Assembly (NCBI GenBank): GCA_903846015.1
Contig: CAIMZS010000501.1
Span: forward strand, 1-52,309
Direction of reading: 5' to 3'
DNA: 52,309 nt
DNA from: an uncultured Anaerolineae bacterium
GTDB lineage: Bacteria; Chloroflexota; Anaerolineae; Anaerolineales; Villigracilaceae
This document shows, piece after piece, positions 33,110 through 42,618 of this stretch. The translations under genes were made by a program, and so were the position numbers. Each line of letters opens with the position of its first letter. Within the stretch, counting starts at the first letter, position 1. Under the pieces are notes generated by a model. It was not told the DNA's origin, did no database searches, and worked only from the letters and a program-made list of their open reading frames with translations.

Positions 33110-33565
33110 ATGGAACATCAACTGGTTGTTTTTGATCTCGAACATGAACGTTATGGCGTTGATATTGCCAGTGTGGAAAGCATTATCAAAATGCAGGAAA
33201 TTACCAGGCTGCCTTATGCCCCTGAATTTATGGAGGGTATCACCCGGCTGCGTGGTTCGATCGTGCCAGTCATTGATTTGCGCAAACGCTTTGCCCTGCC
33301 GGTTCAAGCGTCAACCCGCAATACCCGCATCGTCATCGCCAACATGAATAACTTTAAAGTCGGCCTGGTGGTCGATGCCGTCACCCAGGTTATTCCGATC
33401 CCGGAAGAAGCTATCGAGCCGCCTCCTCAAATGTCCATCTCGGCCAGTTCGGCCTTTATCCGTGGAATCGCTAAAATTGGAAGCGAATTGATCATCCTGC
33501 TGGACCTGAGCCGGGTATTATCTGTAGAAGAAAACTCGGCACTGGCAGGGGCGCTGGTGGCCTGA
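33110..33565 (+). CDS. cheW: Chemotaxis coupling protein CheW
   Basis: A 151-residue CheW that links receptors to CheA. Typical segments are LVVFDLEHERYGVDIASVESIIKM, LPYAPEFMEGITRLRGSIVPVIDLR and IRGIAKIGSELIILLDLSRVL. It is the last gene of the che run and is followed by a large hairpin. Confidence 0.96.
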   Translation: MEHQLVVFDLEHERYGVDIASVESIIKMQEITRLPYAPEFMEGITRLRGSIVPVIDLRKRFALPVQASTRNTRIVIANMNNFKVGLVVDAVTQVIPIPEEAIEPPPQMSISASSAFIRGIAKIGSELIILLDLSRVLSVEENSALAGALVA

Positions 33566-33609
33566 CCCAGGCAAAATGGTTTGGTTACGGGGTGGGGAAG
33601 TGAGAAAAA

Positions 33610-33683
33610 TTACCGCCGGGAGTGATGAGTGCGCAGAGCATTGAAATTGGTCTTCTCTGTGAACTCCGCACTTCCGGCGGTAA
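33610..33683. terminator. Long bidirectional hairpin between cheW and the MmpS-like gene
   Basis: TTACCGCCGGGAGTG (33610-33624) and CACTTCCGGCGGTAA (33669-33683) pair over 15 bases with one G-U, and the inside adds a CAGAG/CTCTG stem. It separates convergent genes and has A-rich and T-containing flanks, so it can act on both strands. Confidence 0.7.
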
Positions 33684-33722
33684 ATTGTTAAAACGAATGA
33701 TCACTGCTTTGTTCAGCTGCCC

Positions 33723-34118
33723 CTACGGTACAATCCCTGCGCAAGCTACGCCATCTTTGGGCGCATCGGTCGATTCGTTTTTCCAGGCTTCGGTATCCAG
33801 CGTGATGCTGCAGGTTAGCTTCCCGGTCTGGGTCGGGTTGGAGGCCGTCAGGAAGACAGTTGTGCCGCGGTTGACCTGAATGGTCTTGATCCATGGGGCA
33901 GTAACAGTCGTCAGCTTGGGGATTTTGACAGTGCCAGCTTCCAGGGTGATAAACGCCACGCCTCCCGAAGCATCCACCCGAAAGGTGACATTACGGCTTT
34001 TATTGGCTGGTTTGCCTGCGCCCATCCACAGGACGAGCCCCAACGCAATAGCGCAAACCAGCACTACAAAACCCAACTGCACAGCGGTTCGTGATCCGCT
34101 TGAAAGACGAGAAAACAT
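33723..34118 (-). CDS. Membrane-anchored MmpS-like protein
   Basis: A 131-residue protein with one N-terminal membrane helix (about residues 15-33, VQLGFVVLVCAIALGLVLWM) and an exported beta-rich domain. The domain resembles the MmpS/transport-accessory fold: V.F.V..SGG, APWIKTIQVNRGTTVFLTAS, then KLTCSITLD and a final VACAG, with two cysteines that could form a disulfide. I chose ATG 34118 after CCGGAGGAATACT; a longer start at 34154 lacks an RBS. It is convergent with cheW. The function is unknown. Confidence 0.7.
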   Translation of the reverse strand: MFSRLSSGSRTAVQLGFVVLVCAIALGLVLWMGAGKPANKSRNVTFRVDASGGVAFITLEAGTVKIPKLTTVTAPWIKTIQVNRGTTVFLTASNPTQTGKLTCSITLDTEAWKNESTDAPKDGVACAGIVP

Positions 34119-34461
34119 AGTATTCCTCCGGTCAATATTATGGGTTTTGCCCAATGATCAATTACATGAATACAAATATACCATTACCCGTGGATTAGTT
34201 TATAAAATCAGCATAAATAAGTTCCGGCAATACCTTACGCAACAGTCCCCCCTTTCCGGATGCCGCACTTGCGGACAGGATAATAATATTATAGCTTAAA
34301 TCGCAGCAGCGCATAACTTGCTTTTCGAAATTCTTTCGGGACGCGGACGAGCGCGGAAAAAGCGCTTGTATTCATGCGGATATTTTGGGGTGACGGGAGC
34401 AGCAACGGGTCTTTTCTTATTGATGTGCGAACCGAGAAAAGACAAAAACGGGTTGAGTTTA
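34119..34461. other. Intergenic region between divergent genes
   Basis: About 490 bases (to 34605) lie between the MmpS-like gene and moxR. I see no credible gene. Minus-strand frames here extend into moxR and have no coding character. A candidate moxR promoter lies near the right end. Confidence 0.5.
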
Positions 34462-34489
34462 TTGCTGACCGGGTAACCAGTGTTATCAT
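34462..34489 (+). promoter_or_regulatory. Candidate promoter of the moxR operon
   Basis: TTGCTG (34462-34467), 16 bases and TATCAT (34484-34489) form a plausible promoter about 115 bases before ATG 34606. Confidence 0.3.
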
Positions 34490-34605
34490 GTAGCTTAAAT
34501 GGCGTTTTCGGTTGGCTGATTTTACCCCCTCCAGAGGCTGTGCTTGCATTTGGAGCGGGGTCGTGATCCGATTGCCTTCCATGTTTGTTGATGATAGGAG
34601 GTACG

Positions 34606-35556
34606 ATGGGCGCTGTGCAGGATTTTGCAAACCAGGTAATTTTAAATGTTGAAAAGGTCATCATCGGGAAGCGGTCCGCGATTGAACTGGTGATGGTGGC
34701 GCTGCTTTGTGAAGGGCATGTGCTGCTGGAAGATGTGCCCGGCTCAGGAAAAACGATGCTGGCTCGTTCGGTGGCGGCAAGTTTGGGGATCGATTTCAAA
34801 CGAGTCCAATGTACTCCGGACTTGATGCCCAACGATGTCACCGGAGTATCGATCTTCAACCAAAAAAATGGCGAATTCGAATTTCGCGCCGGACCGATTT
34901 TTGCCAATGTTCTGCTGGCGGATGAAATCAACCGGGCCACTCCCCGCACCCAATCCGCCCTGCTGGAGGCGATGCAGGAACAACAGGTGACGGTGGATGG
35001 CATAACGCGCAAACTCCCGCGACCATTTCTGGTGCTTGCTACTCAGAATCCAATTGAATTTGAAGGCACATTTCCGTTGCCGGAAGCCCAGTTAGACCGT
35101 TTCTTGATGCGGCTTTCATTGGGTTATCCCGCCGCCCAGGACGAGCGCCAGATCCTTGTCAACTTGTGGCGCGAGCATCCCATCACCCACCTGGAAAAAG
35201 TGGTGGACGGCAATCAACTGCTGACCCTGCAGAGAGAAGTGTGGGATGTACATGTCGATGAGACCCTGCAGGAATACATCGTGGCACTTGCAACCGCCAC
35301 GCGCATTTCGCCAGATCTGGCGCTTGGGATCAGCCCGCGCGGCAGCCTGGCGTTATTCAAGGCTGCCCAGGCGCTCGCGGCTGTGCGAGGCCGTAATCAT
35401 GTCACCCCGGATGACATCAAATACCTTGCGCCCGTGACGCTTGCCCACCGTCTGATCGTCAAGCCAGAGGTGGAACTGCGTGGGCGCAGCGCCCAGACAG
35501 CTCTGCAGGATGTGCTTGAGAATACCCCGCTCAATCTGGGAAGCGTGCAGCGGTAG
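34606..35556 (+). CDS. MoxR-family AAA+ ATPase
   Basis: A 316-residue MoxR ATPase. Walker A is DVPGSGKTMLAR, Walker B is VLLADEINRATPRTQSALLEA, sensor 1 is LATQNPIEFEGTFPLPEAQLDRF, and the C-terminal lid has GISPRGSLALFKAAQALA. MoxR proteins act as chaperones for partner proteins with DUF58/VWA domains, as encoded just downstream. ATG 34606 follows TAGGAGG. Confidence 0.95.
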   Translation: MGAVQDFANQVILNVEKVIIGKRSAIELVMVALLCEGHVLLEDVPGSGKTMLARSVAASLGIDFKRVQCTPDLMPNDVTGVSIFNQKNGEFEFRAGPIFANVLLADEINRATPRTQSALLEAMQEQQVTVDGITRKLPRPFLVLATQNPIEFEGTFPLPEAQLDRFLMRLSLGYPAAQDERQILVNLWREHPITHLEKVVDGNQLLTLQREVWDVHVDETLQEYIVALATATRISPDLALGISPRGSLALFKAAQALAAVRGRNHVTPDDIKYLAPVTLAHRLIVKPEVELRGRSAQTALQDVLENTPLNLGSVQR

Positions 35557-35563
35557 ATTTATT

Positions 35564-36748
35564 ATGCCAAAATATTTGCCTTTCCTCTTTCTGCTCTTTA
35601 TCATTGCGGTGGTGATGCGCGATGATTTTGTCTTTACCCTGATCTATCTATTTGCGGGTGCTTTTGCTGCCGGGATTTGGTGGAGCAGCCGGGCTCTCGG
35701 GCAGATTGAGCACAATCGGAAATTTTGCAACCATATTTTCCTGGGCGAAAAAGTGGAGATTATGCTCCAGTTTCGTAACACAGGTTGGCTGCCGGTGCCC
35801 TGGCTGAAAATCCAGGATGATCTTCCGGTGGGGCTGAGCTCATCCCCATTTTTTTCTGCCGTCACCAGCCTGGGGTCAAAGGATAAGGCCGCTTTTTCTT
35901 ATGTGTTGGAAGGCAGCAAGCGAGGTTTATACCAAATTGGACCGCTGCTCATTTCTACCGGCGACATCCTCGGGTTGAATAAAGCGCAGTATGCCCAACG
36001 GCCCAATCAAACTCTGACGGTCTATCCCAAAATCATCGCGCTCAGATCGGTGACCATACCATCCCTTTCGCCGCAGGGAACCCTGCGCTACCACCGCCCG
36101 ATTTTTGAGGATCCTACTCGTATTTTCAGCAAACGAGAATATGTTCCAGGCGATTCGCTGCGCCGTGTCGATTGGAAAGCAACGGCTGTAACCGGGCAGA
36201 TGCAGGTCAGGGTGTTTGAGCCTACCATTGCATTGGAATGTCTGATCGTGCTCGATCTTAATACCCGTGATTATCCATACCGCAGCCAGATCGATTCGAC
36301 CGAACTGGCGATCGTGATTGCCGCCTCGCTGGCAGCCTGGATCAGCGCGAAAAAACAATCTATCGGTTTAATGGTCAACGGCAAGGATCCGCTGGCGGAT
36401 GACGGAAAGCCTCAAAGCATCCCCGCGCGCAAGGGCCAGGCGCATTTGATGCGTATCCTGGAAATACTGGCGCGAGCTGAAATGACCGAGACCACGGACC
36501 TATCCAATTTTATCCAGCATGAACGTGTTCGCCTGGCATGGGGCACATCCCTGATCGTGATCACAGGGCAGGTCAATGCTGCCCTGTTGGATGAGTTGTA
36601 CCTGGCGCGCCGGGCCGGTTTGGAGGTACTCGTTATTTTAGCTGGCAGGGTTGGTTACGCGGAAGATATCATCCATCGCGCAGCGCATTTCGGTATTTCG
36701 GTTTTAAGCATTGCCAGTGAACGTGATCTGGATATGTGGCGAAAGTGA
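35564..36748 (+). CDS. DUF58 membrane protein
   Basis: A 394-residue protein with an N-terminal pair of membrane helices (about residues 4-45) and the DUF58 signature DSLRRVDWKATAVTGQMQVRVFEP, followed by a VWA-like fold (LIVLDLNTRDY). It is the usual partner of MoxR ATPases and DUF4129/transglutaminase-like proteins, a set linked to cell-envelope or protein maturation tasks that are poorly defined. ATG 35564 lies 7 bases after the moxR stop; the longer in-frame start at 35480 overlaps moxR and is rejected. Confidence 0.9.
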   Translation: MPKYLPFLFLLFIIAVVMRDDFVFTLIYLFAGAFAAGIWWSSRALGQIEHNRKFCNHIFLGEKVEIMLQFRNTGWLPVPWLKIQDDLPVGLSSSPFFSAVTSLGSKDKAAFSYVLEGSKRGLYQIGPLLISTGDILGLNKAQYAQRPNQTLTVYPKIIALRSVTIPSLSPQGTLRYHRPIFEDPTRIFSKREYVPGDSLRRVDWKATAVTGQMQVRVFEPTIALECLIVLDLNTRDYPYRSQIDSTELAIVIAASLAAWISAKKQSIGLMVNGKDPLADDGKPQSIPARKGQAHLMRILEILARAEMTETTDLSNFIQHERVRLAWGTSLIVITGQVNAALLDELYLARRAGLEVLVILAGRVGYAEDIIHRAAHFGISVLSIASERDLDMWRK

Positions 36749-36782
36749 TCAGGCCATCCTGAACACCAACCAGGATTATTCC

Positions 36783-38498
36783 ATGAGCGAAAAACAGGCG
36801 CAGTTTCAAAATAACGAAAACACATTCCGGCTGGTCAGCCAGGCGTTGGTAATTCTCATGATGACCTGCGCTGCAGTTACGCTGCTTAATCTGGTCAACA
36901 GGCTGATACCTGTATGGCAGCCGTGGTATCTGGCCGGGTTAAGTTTTTTTGCGGCCTTCGAACGGTTGGTGACCTATCGTAAATTCCGAATGTTTAGCCT
37001 TTTTTCAAGAGAATGGGCGACGGCCCTTTTGGCTGAATGGGTTGTGATGATCTTGTTGGCAAAAGGGGTGGTGGGGCTTTCGCATGGCGGGCAGGCCTTT
37101 GTTGATGAGTTATTCTTATGGCTAAAGAACTTTGTCCGTGCAGAACCGGGTACCATTCCGGGGTCTTTTTTTAGCAGCGATTTTCTGTTTGCATTGGCAG
37201 TGTTGGCAGCGACCTGGTGGGTGAGTGGGTATTTTGCAGAGGTGTTGGATGAAATGGGGTTGGAAAAGGCCCGCAAGTCGGGTCATTTCCCGCTGCCAGC
37301 CTCGGATCAGCAGATTGTCAGAAATAATCCGTTTGGTCAAAGCCCTTATCTAGAGCAAATTCCGATATCTGCTGACGAAAAACCACCTGCGCGTGAACGC
37401 TTATTAAGCCTGGTATTCGGAACGGGGAGCGTTCTGGTGCTGATGACTGCCATCATGCGGGTGGATTTTCGCGCGGGAGCCGGACTGCCCGTCTTTCTGC
37501 CCGTCCCGGCTTTGCAGTCCGGCGGCGCAAGCACCTTGCTGTACTTTATGTTTGGGTTGGCACTGCTCAGCCAGACCCAGTTTATGGATCTGCACACCAC
37601 CTGGGGTCTCCAGGGTATTTCGGTCAGCCGGAAGCTGGCGGGGCGCTGGACTTTTTACAGCAGCATCTTATTGGGTATTGTGGCCGTCATCACCAGCATT
37701 TTACCTACCAGCTTCAGCCTGGGTGCGCTCGCAACCATTCAATTTGTGTTTGGTTCTATTTTTAGATTTTTATTTTTTATTATACAAATTTTTTCCACCC
37801 TGCTGCTGTTTATTTTGGGATTGGTTTTCAACTTGTTCGGGGGTACGCCGCCTTCAGAGAACCCGCTGGCACTGCCACAAGCGCCCCAGGTTTTCCCAAA
37901 GACGCTTTCATCTGTTCCACCAGGCAATAATGTCTGGGTGGAAGGTATCAAAAACATACTGTTCTGGAGTTTCTTTATCGCCATCGTGATCTTCTCGTTC
38001 CGGCAGTATTTGCGGCAGCACCAGGAAGGTTTGGCGTATTTCCGTAAATTGCGTGCCGCGGGCTGGCTGGCAAAGCTTTGGAATTGGTTAAGCGGGCTGG
38101 CGCGGGCAGCACAACAGGGTATTTCCAGGGCGATCGAAGTCAGTCGGGCCCGTTCGCAAAACTGGAAGGTGGCTGCCGGGGATGTTTTGGGAAGGGAATT
38201 TTTCAATCCCAGGCGGCTGACCGCCCGCCAGAAAGTGATTTTTTACTACCTGGCCTTGATCCGGCGCGCAGGTGAGCGCGGGCTGGCGCGCAGTAAATCG
38301 CAGACCCCCACTGAGTTTGCTGCCCGGTTGGATGCTGCCATGCCAGGGGTGGAAGGTGAGATCGATGCGCTGACCGATGCATTTGTGCAGGCGCGCTACA
38401 GCCAGGTTACGGTGGAAAAGGAGAGCGCCCGGTTGGTAAACACCTATTGGGATCGGATCAAGAAGGCCCTCAGGGCTCGAGGCGGAAAAGTGCGTTGA
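36783..38498 (+). CDS. Multi-pass membrane protein with C-terminal DUF4129
   Basis: A 571-residue protein with about eight membrane segments: two near the N-terminus, one around 75-95, others around 130-150, 210-230, 245-265, 290-375 and 400-420. A cytoplasmic or extracytoplasmic tail ends in the DUF4129 motif (KSQTPTEFAARLDAAMPG, then DAFVQARYSQ). In related operons this is the third member of the MoxR-DUF58 set and often carries a transglutaminase core; none is visible here. ATG 36783 lies 34 bases after DUF58. Confidence 0.8.
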   Translation: MSEKQAQFQNNENTFRLVSQALVILMMTCAAVTLLNLVNRLIPVWQPWYLAGLSFFAAFERLVTYRKFRMFSLFSREWATALLAEWVVMILLAKGVVGLSHGGQAFVDELFLWLKNFVRAEPGTIPGSFFSSDFLFALAVLAATWWVSGYFAEVLDEMGLEKARKSGHFPLPASDQQIVRNNPFGQSPYLEQIPISADEKPPARERLLSLVFGTGSVLVLMTAIMRVDFRAGAGLPVFLPVPALQSGGASTLLYFMFGLALLSQTQFMDLHTTWGLQGISVSRKLAGRWTFYSSILLGIVAVITSILPTSFSLGALATIQFVFGSIFRFLFFIIQIFSTLLLFILGLVFNLFGGTPPSENPLALPQAPQVFPKTLSSVPPGNNVWVEGIKNILFWSFFIAIVIFSFRQYLRQHQEGLAYFRKLRAAGWLAKLWNWLSGLARAAQQGISRAIEVSRARSQNWKVAAGDVLGREFFNPRRLTARQKVIFYYLALIRRAGERGLARSKSQTPTEFAARLDAAMPGVEGEIDALTDAFVQARYSQVTVEKESARLVNTYWDRIKKALRARGGKVR

Positions 38499-38543
38499 TA
38501 TTTTTGGGCAAGGTCTGGATTGCTGATGCATGCTGCTCCAGGT

Positions 38544-39596
38544 TCAGCAGCCAAATTTTCGCAGGAACTTACGAATGTTTCCGGCAGTCTCATTCCAGCT
38601 GGGCTGCTGCTGATAGCGCTGCACAGCATTGAGCGAAACGCGTGCCAACAATTCCCGGTCGGCCTGTAATTCTGTCAGCCTGGCCGAGAGGGAAAGATGG
38701 TCACCGGGAGGTATCAGCCAGCCATTTTCACCAGAGCTGATAATTTCAGCCGCGGCTCCGGCAGTGGTTCCGATGGCAGGCAGTCCAAAGGCCATCGCCT
38801 CCAGGTAAACAATTCCGAAACCCTCATAGGAAGATGGCACTGCCAGCAAATCGGCACTGCCCAGCTTTTGAGCCAGCGCACCGTTATCCAGCGGGCCGAG
38901 AAAATGGGTAAGCGATTCTATTTCCAATTTGATGCTGAGCTGCTGCATGGCCCTGGCGTAAACGTTATCGCTGTTGAGCGACCCGATTACATCCAATTCC
39001 AGCGGCGTTTTTTGCAGGGCAATGGCTTGCAGCAGGGTCTCCAAACCCTTGCGTGGGATGACGTTGCCCAGGAACACCACCCGCAGTGGGCCAGGGTGGC
39101 GCGCGCGGGCTGCCACAACTTCAGGCGAGAGCGCCGCTCCAAACCGGTCAGTCGGTGGATAAGCAATCTGAACGGGCAGGGTATCCCCAACCAGCCCGGC
39201 GACGACTGCGCGGGTGGTGTGTGAATTGATGATAAAACCATCGACTGAGCGCAGATACTGCCTTTCGACCAGCCGGTAAAAGCTATTTTGCCATCCTGGG
39301 CGCTGTTCCGAACAGCGCAGGTGATGCACAAGGCTGATGACCGGGTAGGCGTGTTGGCGCGCGTTGGCTAGAAGCAGCGAAGGGTGGTTAAGCTCATCTT
39401 CGATTAACAGATCGAGACCGGGCGGCAGGCGAAAGGATAGGTTATCCCCCAGATGGGCCGCGTACGAGCGCCAGGGCAGCGAAATAACCTGGACACTATC
39501 CCCCTGGGTGCGCAAATATTCCACCAGCTTGCGATCATAAAGGTAACCGCCGCTCAGCGTATCCAGCGAACCATAAATGACCAGTCCAAGGTTCAT
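38544..39596 (-). CDS. Glycosyltransferase family 4 protein
   Basis: A 350-residue GT-B glycosyltransferase. The N-terminal domain starts MNLGLVIYGSLDTLSGGYLYD, the inter-domain region has VVFLGNVIPRKGLETLLQAI, and the nucleotide-sugar site has PSSYEGFGIVYLEAMAFGLP with the E-x7-E pair. Donor and acceptor are not readable. It is the last gene of a minus-strand trio with a pterin-synthase-like protein and a dehydrogenase, with gaps of 36 and 41 bases. Confidence 0.9.
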   Translation of the reverse strand: MNLGLVIYGSLDTLSGGYLYDRKLVEYLRTQGDSVQVISLPWRSYAAHLGDNLSFRLPPGLDLLIEDELNHPSLLLANARQHAYPVISLVHHLRCSEQRPGWQNSFYRLVERQYLRSVDGFIINSHTTRAVVAGLVGDTLPVQIAYPPTDRFGAALSPEVVAARARHPGPLRVVFLGNVIPRKGLETLLQAIALQKTPLELDVIGSLNSDNVYARAMQQLSIKLEIESLTHFLGPLDNGALAQKLGSADLLAVPSSYEGFGIVYLEAMAFGLPAIGTTAGAAAEIISSGENGWLIPPGDHLSLSARLTELQADRELLARVSLNAVQRYQQQPSWNETAGNIRKFLRKFGC

Positions 39597-39632
39597 GGCA
39601 GTTTGATCGATGATTTCAATGAAATTTGGGGG

Positions 39633-40010
39633 CTACCGCTTGATCTTGTACGCGACCCAGGCATATTCATTTTCCCATAACACCACTTTGACTTGCTTGA
39701 TGTTGTCGGCCTGAATGCGTTCGTTCAAAGCAGTACACAGGATACGCGAAAAATGCTCGATCGATGGGTTCAGACCGGCAAATGCGGGCAGGTCGTTAAG
39801 CATTTGTTCGCGGTGGCGCGCCGTCATCTCATCCAGATGCTTCTCGACTTCCAGCAGGTCGACCAGGTAACCATGCTGGTTCAGGTTTTCACCGCCCAAC
39901 TGCAGCTCAAGCACGTAATGATGTGAATGGGGCTTGTTTTCTGCCCCCCAATCACCGCCGGTCAGGTAATGCCGGGCTATGAAATCGCGTCGAAGGGCCA
40001 GGGTATACAT
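39633..40010 (-). CDS. 6-pyruvoyl-tetrahydropterin synthase/QueD-like protein without catalytic Cys
   Basis: A 125-residue T-fold protein. The zinc-binding His set is visible (ARHYLTGG, and HSHHYVLELQL), as are HGYLVDLLEVE, NPSIEHFSRIL and the closing WENEYAWVAY. The loop that carries the catalytic cysteine in QueD/PTPS reads GGDWGAENKPHSHH, without Cys. It is therefore unlikely to make 6-carboxytetrahydropterin in the standard way. Its place between a glycosyltransferase and a dehydrogenase suggests a variant pterin or pterin-like step. It is not assigned to queuosine synthesis. Confidence 0.8.
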   Translation of the reverse strand: MYTLALRRDFIARHYLTGGDWGAENKPHSHHYVLELQLGGENLNQHGYLVDLLEVEKHLDEMTARHREQMLNDLPAFAGLNPSIEHFSRILCTALNERIQADNIKQVKVVLWENEYAWVAYKIKR

Positions 40011-40051
40011 GCATGCTCCATGGAAGGATATTTTTTACGGACGAGCCCGGG

Positions 40052-41071
40052 TTACAGGCTGGAATAATCAAAAATGATCTGGATCGTTTCGCCCGGATTC
40101 TCGTCGATCAAGCGGTAGACCAACGGAGCCTGTTCAATCGAGAAGCGCTGGGTAATCCACTTTTCGGGTTGGATGCGCCGCAGGGCGTTCCAGGCCACCT
40201 CAAAACGGCGGGGCTTATCCCAGCGCGAGGCCAATTCAGGCGCAATTGTGCTGACCTGGGACGAGATTAAGCGGATGCGTGAACGGTGGAATGCGCCTCC
40301 CAGGTTGACCTGTACTTGTTTTTCGCCATACCACGATCCGACCACGATGCGCCCGCTGAAGGTGGTCAGGCGGATGGCAGCGTTCAAAGCCTCTGAAGCG
40401 CCGGAAAGTTCGAGGGCCAGGTCGGCGCCGGTTCCCAGCATCCCGGCAGCCTGGGCGGCGAAATCGGGCCCGGTCGGGTCAAGTGCGGCGCTGACGCCCA
40501 GAGCCAGGGCTGCCTCCCTGCGCAGGTCGAAAGCATCCACGCACACCAACTTTTCGAGGGGAAATTCTGCCAGCAGCGCGGAAGTGAGCAGCCCGATGAT
40601 GCCCTGCCCAAACACGATCACGCGTTCGCCCAGGATCGGCGCGGCATCCTGCACCAGGTTAACGGCCGTCTCGGTGTTGGGAAGAAAACAGGCAGTTTCG
40701 GCCCAGATATCCGCCGGAACGGGGATCAGCAGATCCGGCCAGGCGATGAAATGCGAGGCATGTGGTTGGAATGCAAATACCAGCCGGTCCAGCCATTCGC
40801 GTTTTACATCCTTACCTGTCTCGATCACGCGCCCCACACAGGCATAACCATAAGCCAGTGGATAGGCAAACCTGCCGCCGAGAGCCTGGATGTTGGCATC
40901 GACCGGCACATTGGGGAACTGCCCGCGGTACGCCAGCATCTCGGTGCCAGCGCTGATGGCAGAAACGATGGTTTGAACCAATACCTGGTCGTTTGGCAGG
41001 TCTGGCAGTTTATCCTCGCACACCTCCAAGCGCTTCGGGGCAGTGAAAAACAATGTTTTTCGATTTGTCAT
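40052..41071 (-). CDS. Medium-chain (MDR) dehydrogenase
   Basis: A 339-residue protein of the zinc-type alcohol dehydrogenase superfamily. An N-terminal GroES-like fold (VSAISAGTEMLAYRGQFP, YPLAYGYACVGRVIETG) precedes a Rossmann domain with VIVFGQGIIGLLTSALLAEFP. The structural-zinc cysteine cluster is absent and the usual catalytic Cys after the first strand is replaced by Ser-Ala, so zinc dependence is doubtful. It resembles the bacteriochlorophyllide/sorbitol-type MDR group. It is first in the minus-strand trio with the PTPS-like and GT4 genes. Confidence 0.82.
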   Translation of the reverse strand: MTNRKTLFFTAPKRLEVCEDKLPDLPNDQVLVQTIVSAISAGTEMLAYRGQFPNVPVDANIQALGGRFAYPLAYGYACVGRVIETGKDVKREWLDRLVFAFQPHASHFIAWPDLLIPVPADIWAETACFLPNTETAVNLVQDAAPILGERVIVFGQGIIGLLTSALLAEFPLEKLVCVDAFDLRREAALALGVSAALDPTGPDFAAQAAGMLGTGADLALELSGASEALNAAIRLTTFSGRIVVGSWYGEKQVQVNLGGAFHRSRIRLISSQVSTIAPELASRWDKPRRFEVAWNALRRIQPEKWITQRFSIEQAPLVYRLIDENPGETIQIIFDYSSL

Positions 41072-41419
41072 GCTTTATTTTACCCCCGCATCCGATAAAA
41101 ATACCGGCTTCTGCCGGGCATTCTTTTGTCTTTCCATCTGGTCAATCGCTGAATGTAGGAGAAATACAGGCGAAAAAGTTTGTGCTATTAGGCACAACTT
41201 ACAAATGTTTCATAATTTCGAAATTTTTTCAGAGAATTTATTTCCCGAAAATTCGTTAAAATCAACGCTCAAATTATTTGAACGTCACATTTTCTTCAGA
41301 AGAATTGTTGCCAGGTTCCCGATTGGCAGGAGATCATCCTCAAAAGGTCCGGCATATCAATAGAGGCATAACATATATTCATCGGGATCCAGCAATCCAA
41401 AATCAATAAGAGGAACTTA
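41072..41419. other. AT-rich intergenic region left of the IS remnant
   Basis: About 350 bases with no credible gene. A short hairpin (CCGGC, TTCT, GCCGG at 41104-41117) lies before the dehydrogenase start. The remainder is AT-rich, and I see no 5' part of the GAF gene that lies on the other side of the IS remnant. Confidence 0.5.
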
Positions 41420-42550
41420 GGGATGGTTCAATAGGTTGTGAACTGGAAGAAGATATTTGAAAAAAAGGCCAAGCTGCGATAGGATAAAGTTTGCACACCA
41501 AACCAAAGCAGCGAGGCCCAATGAATAGAGTACTTCCTCTTGAAACGAAAGTCAATATCATGAAAGAAAGTCTTCACTTATCCCGAGTTGAAGAAATTGC
41601 ATCAAGTTACGGTGTCAGCTCGGAAGCAGTCTATTATTGGTTCAACCACAAAGTGAAGCCCGCCTTGGGTGAAATATTGAAGAATGATCCACCGGGACCG
41701 GAACGTAAACCCGACACTGAAGTCGAAAAGGAAGTAAAAGGTTCCATCGCAATTGAAGAGCGGCCAAAAGTCTGCGAAAAATGTGGTGCCACGCATATTC
41801 GGAAAAATGACACATACGAAATAATCAACTGGATCTGGTTGTTAACCATTGGTTGGCTGGTAGGCATACAAAAAGCGAGCATTCAGCGTTGGCGATGTGC
41901 CAAATGTGGGCACGAAATGGTTTCAGCAGAACGACAAAGACAAAAAGAAGCCAGGAACGCTTGGTGGCAACAGGTAAAACGTATGATTGGTTTGAGCCGT
42001 TTCAAGTTGAATTTGACAGTGCTTAAAACACAGATCTTGGTAGCTTTTGCCTATGGTCGCCAGGTATCAATTGGTTTGATCCAACAGCAGACACAGCAAG
42101 TTGGTCACCAAGCGAACGCAATTCTGGACCGCTTGAGCGCCTGTCGCCAGAAAGCCGCGCATTTCTTGCTGTATGATGAAACTTTTCCGAAACTAGGCAA
42201 ACGGGCGTATAGTTTGGGCGTAGCCATTTGCGAAAATGGACTGATCCGCAGCGTGCGCACGATCAGAAGCAAGGCAAAAGATATTCCCAAGCAATTGAAC
42301 AAAGTAGTTGGTGAGCACTTCAATCCCAAATACTTTCTTACCGATTTGGATGTTACTTATGGCGAATACCTGACACGCGCCAAACTAACCATGAACCACT
42401 TGCGTGACACCGTGCATTTGATGCGCCAGATTGCACGAATGTTTGAGGACGCAGTGAAGGAAGTCACACTGGATGTGCCCAAGCGTTTGTCTCACAAAGA
42501 GCGTCAAAAACAGCGTCACATCAAACAACATTTGCTGAGCAAACAAGGAA
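41420..42550 (+). mobile_element. IS element remnant, right end missing
   Basis: The left boundary is tentatively GGGATGGTTCAAT at 41420-41432, about 100 bases before a transposase gene. No inverted copy of this end occurs to the right: the transposase frame runs straight into GAF-domain sequence near 42550. The right part of the element is therefore lost by deletion or recombination. The left boundary is a guess from position and the terminal GGG. Confidence 0.5.
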
Positions 42551-42618
42551 GATGCTCACTTTTTAAGCCTTTTGGCCGGACAGGCCGCGAGCGCAATTTA
42601 TCATGCCCGCCTGCTTGA
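41521..42618 (+). pseudogene. Truncated DDE-type transposase
   Basis: The N-terminal part has a helix-turn-helix (RVEEIASSYGVSSEAVYYWF). A zinc-ribbon follows (CEKCGATHI, then RWRCAKCGHEM). A catalytic core then has LLYDETFPK and FLTDLDVTYGEYL as likely acidic positions. I cannot name the IS family. Real transposase sequence ends near codon 340 (about 42550). The last 20 or so codons are read out of frame from a GAF gene (CSLFKPFGRTGRERN). Start ATG 41521 follows GCGAGG. The third catalytic acid expected after the insertion site is not identifiable, so the protein is presumed inactive. Confidence 0.75.

Noticed and set aside
34296-35012. Long minus-strand frame opposite moxR
   Set aside because: It is antisense to the strongly conserved MoxR Walker motifs and has no protein-family features.
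39633-40010. QueD of queuosine biosynthesis
   Set aside because: The catalytic Cys loop lacks Cys and no queC, queE or queF gene is adjacent.
41521-42618. Intact transposase of a complete insertion sequence
   Set aside because: The last codons are out-of-frame GAF sequence and no right terminal repeat matching the left end was found.
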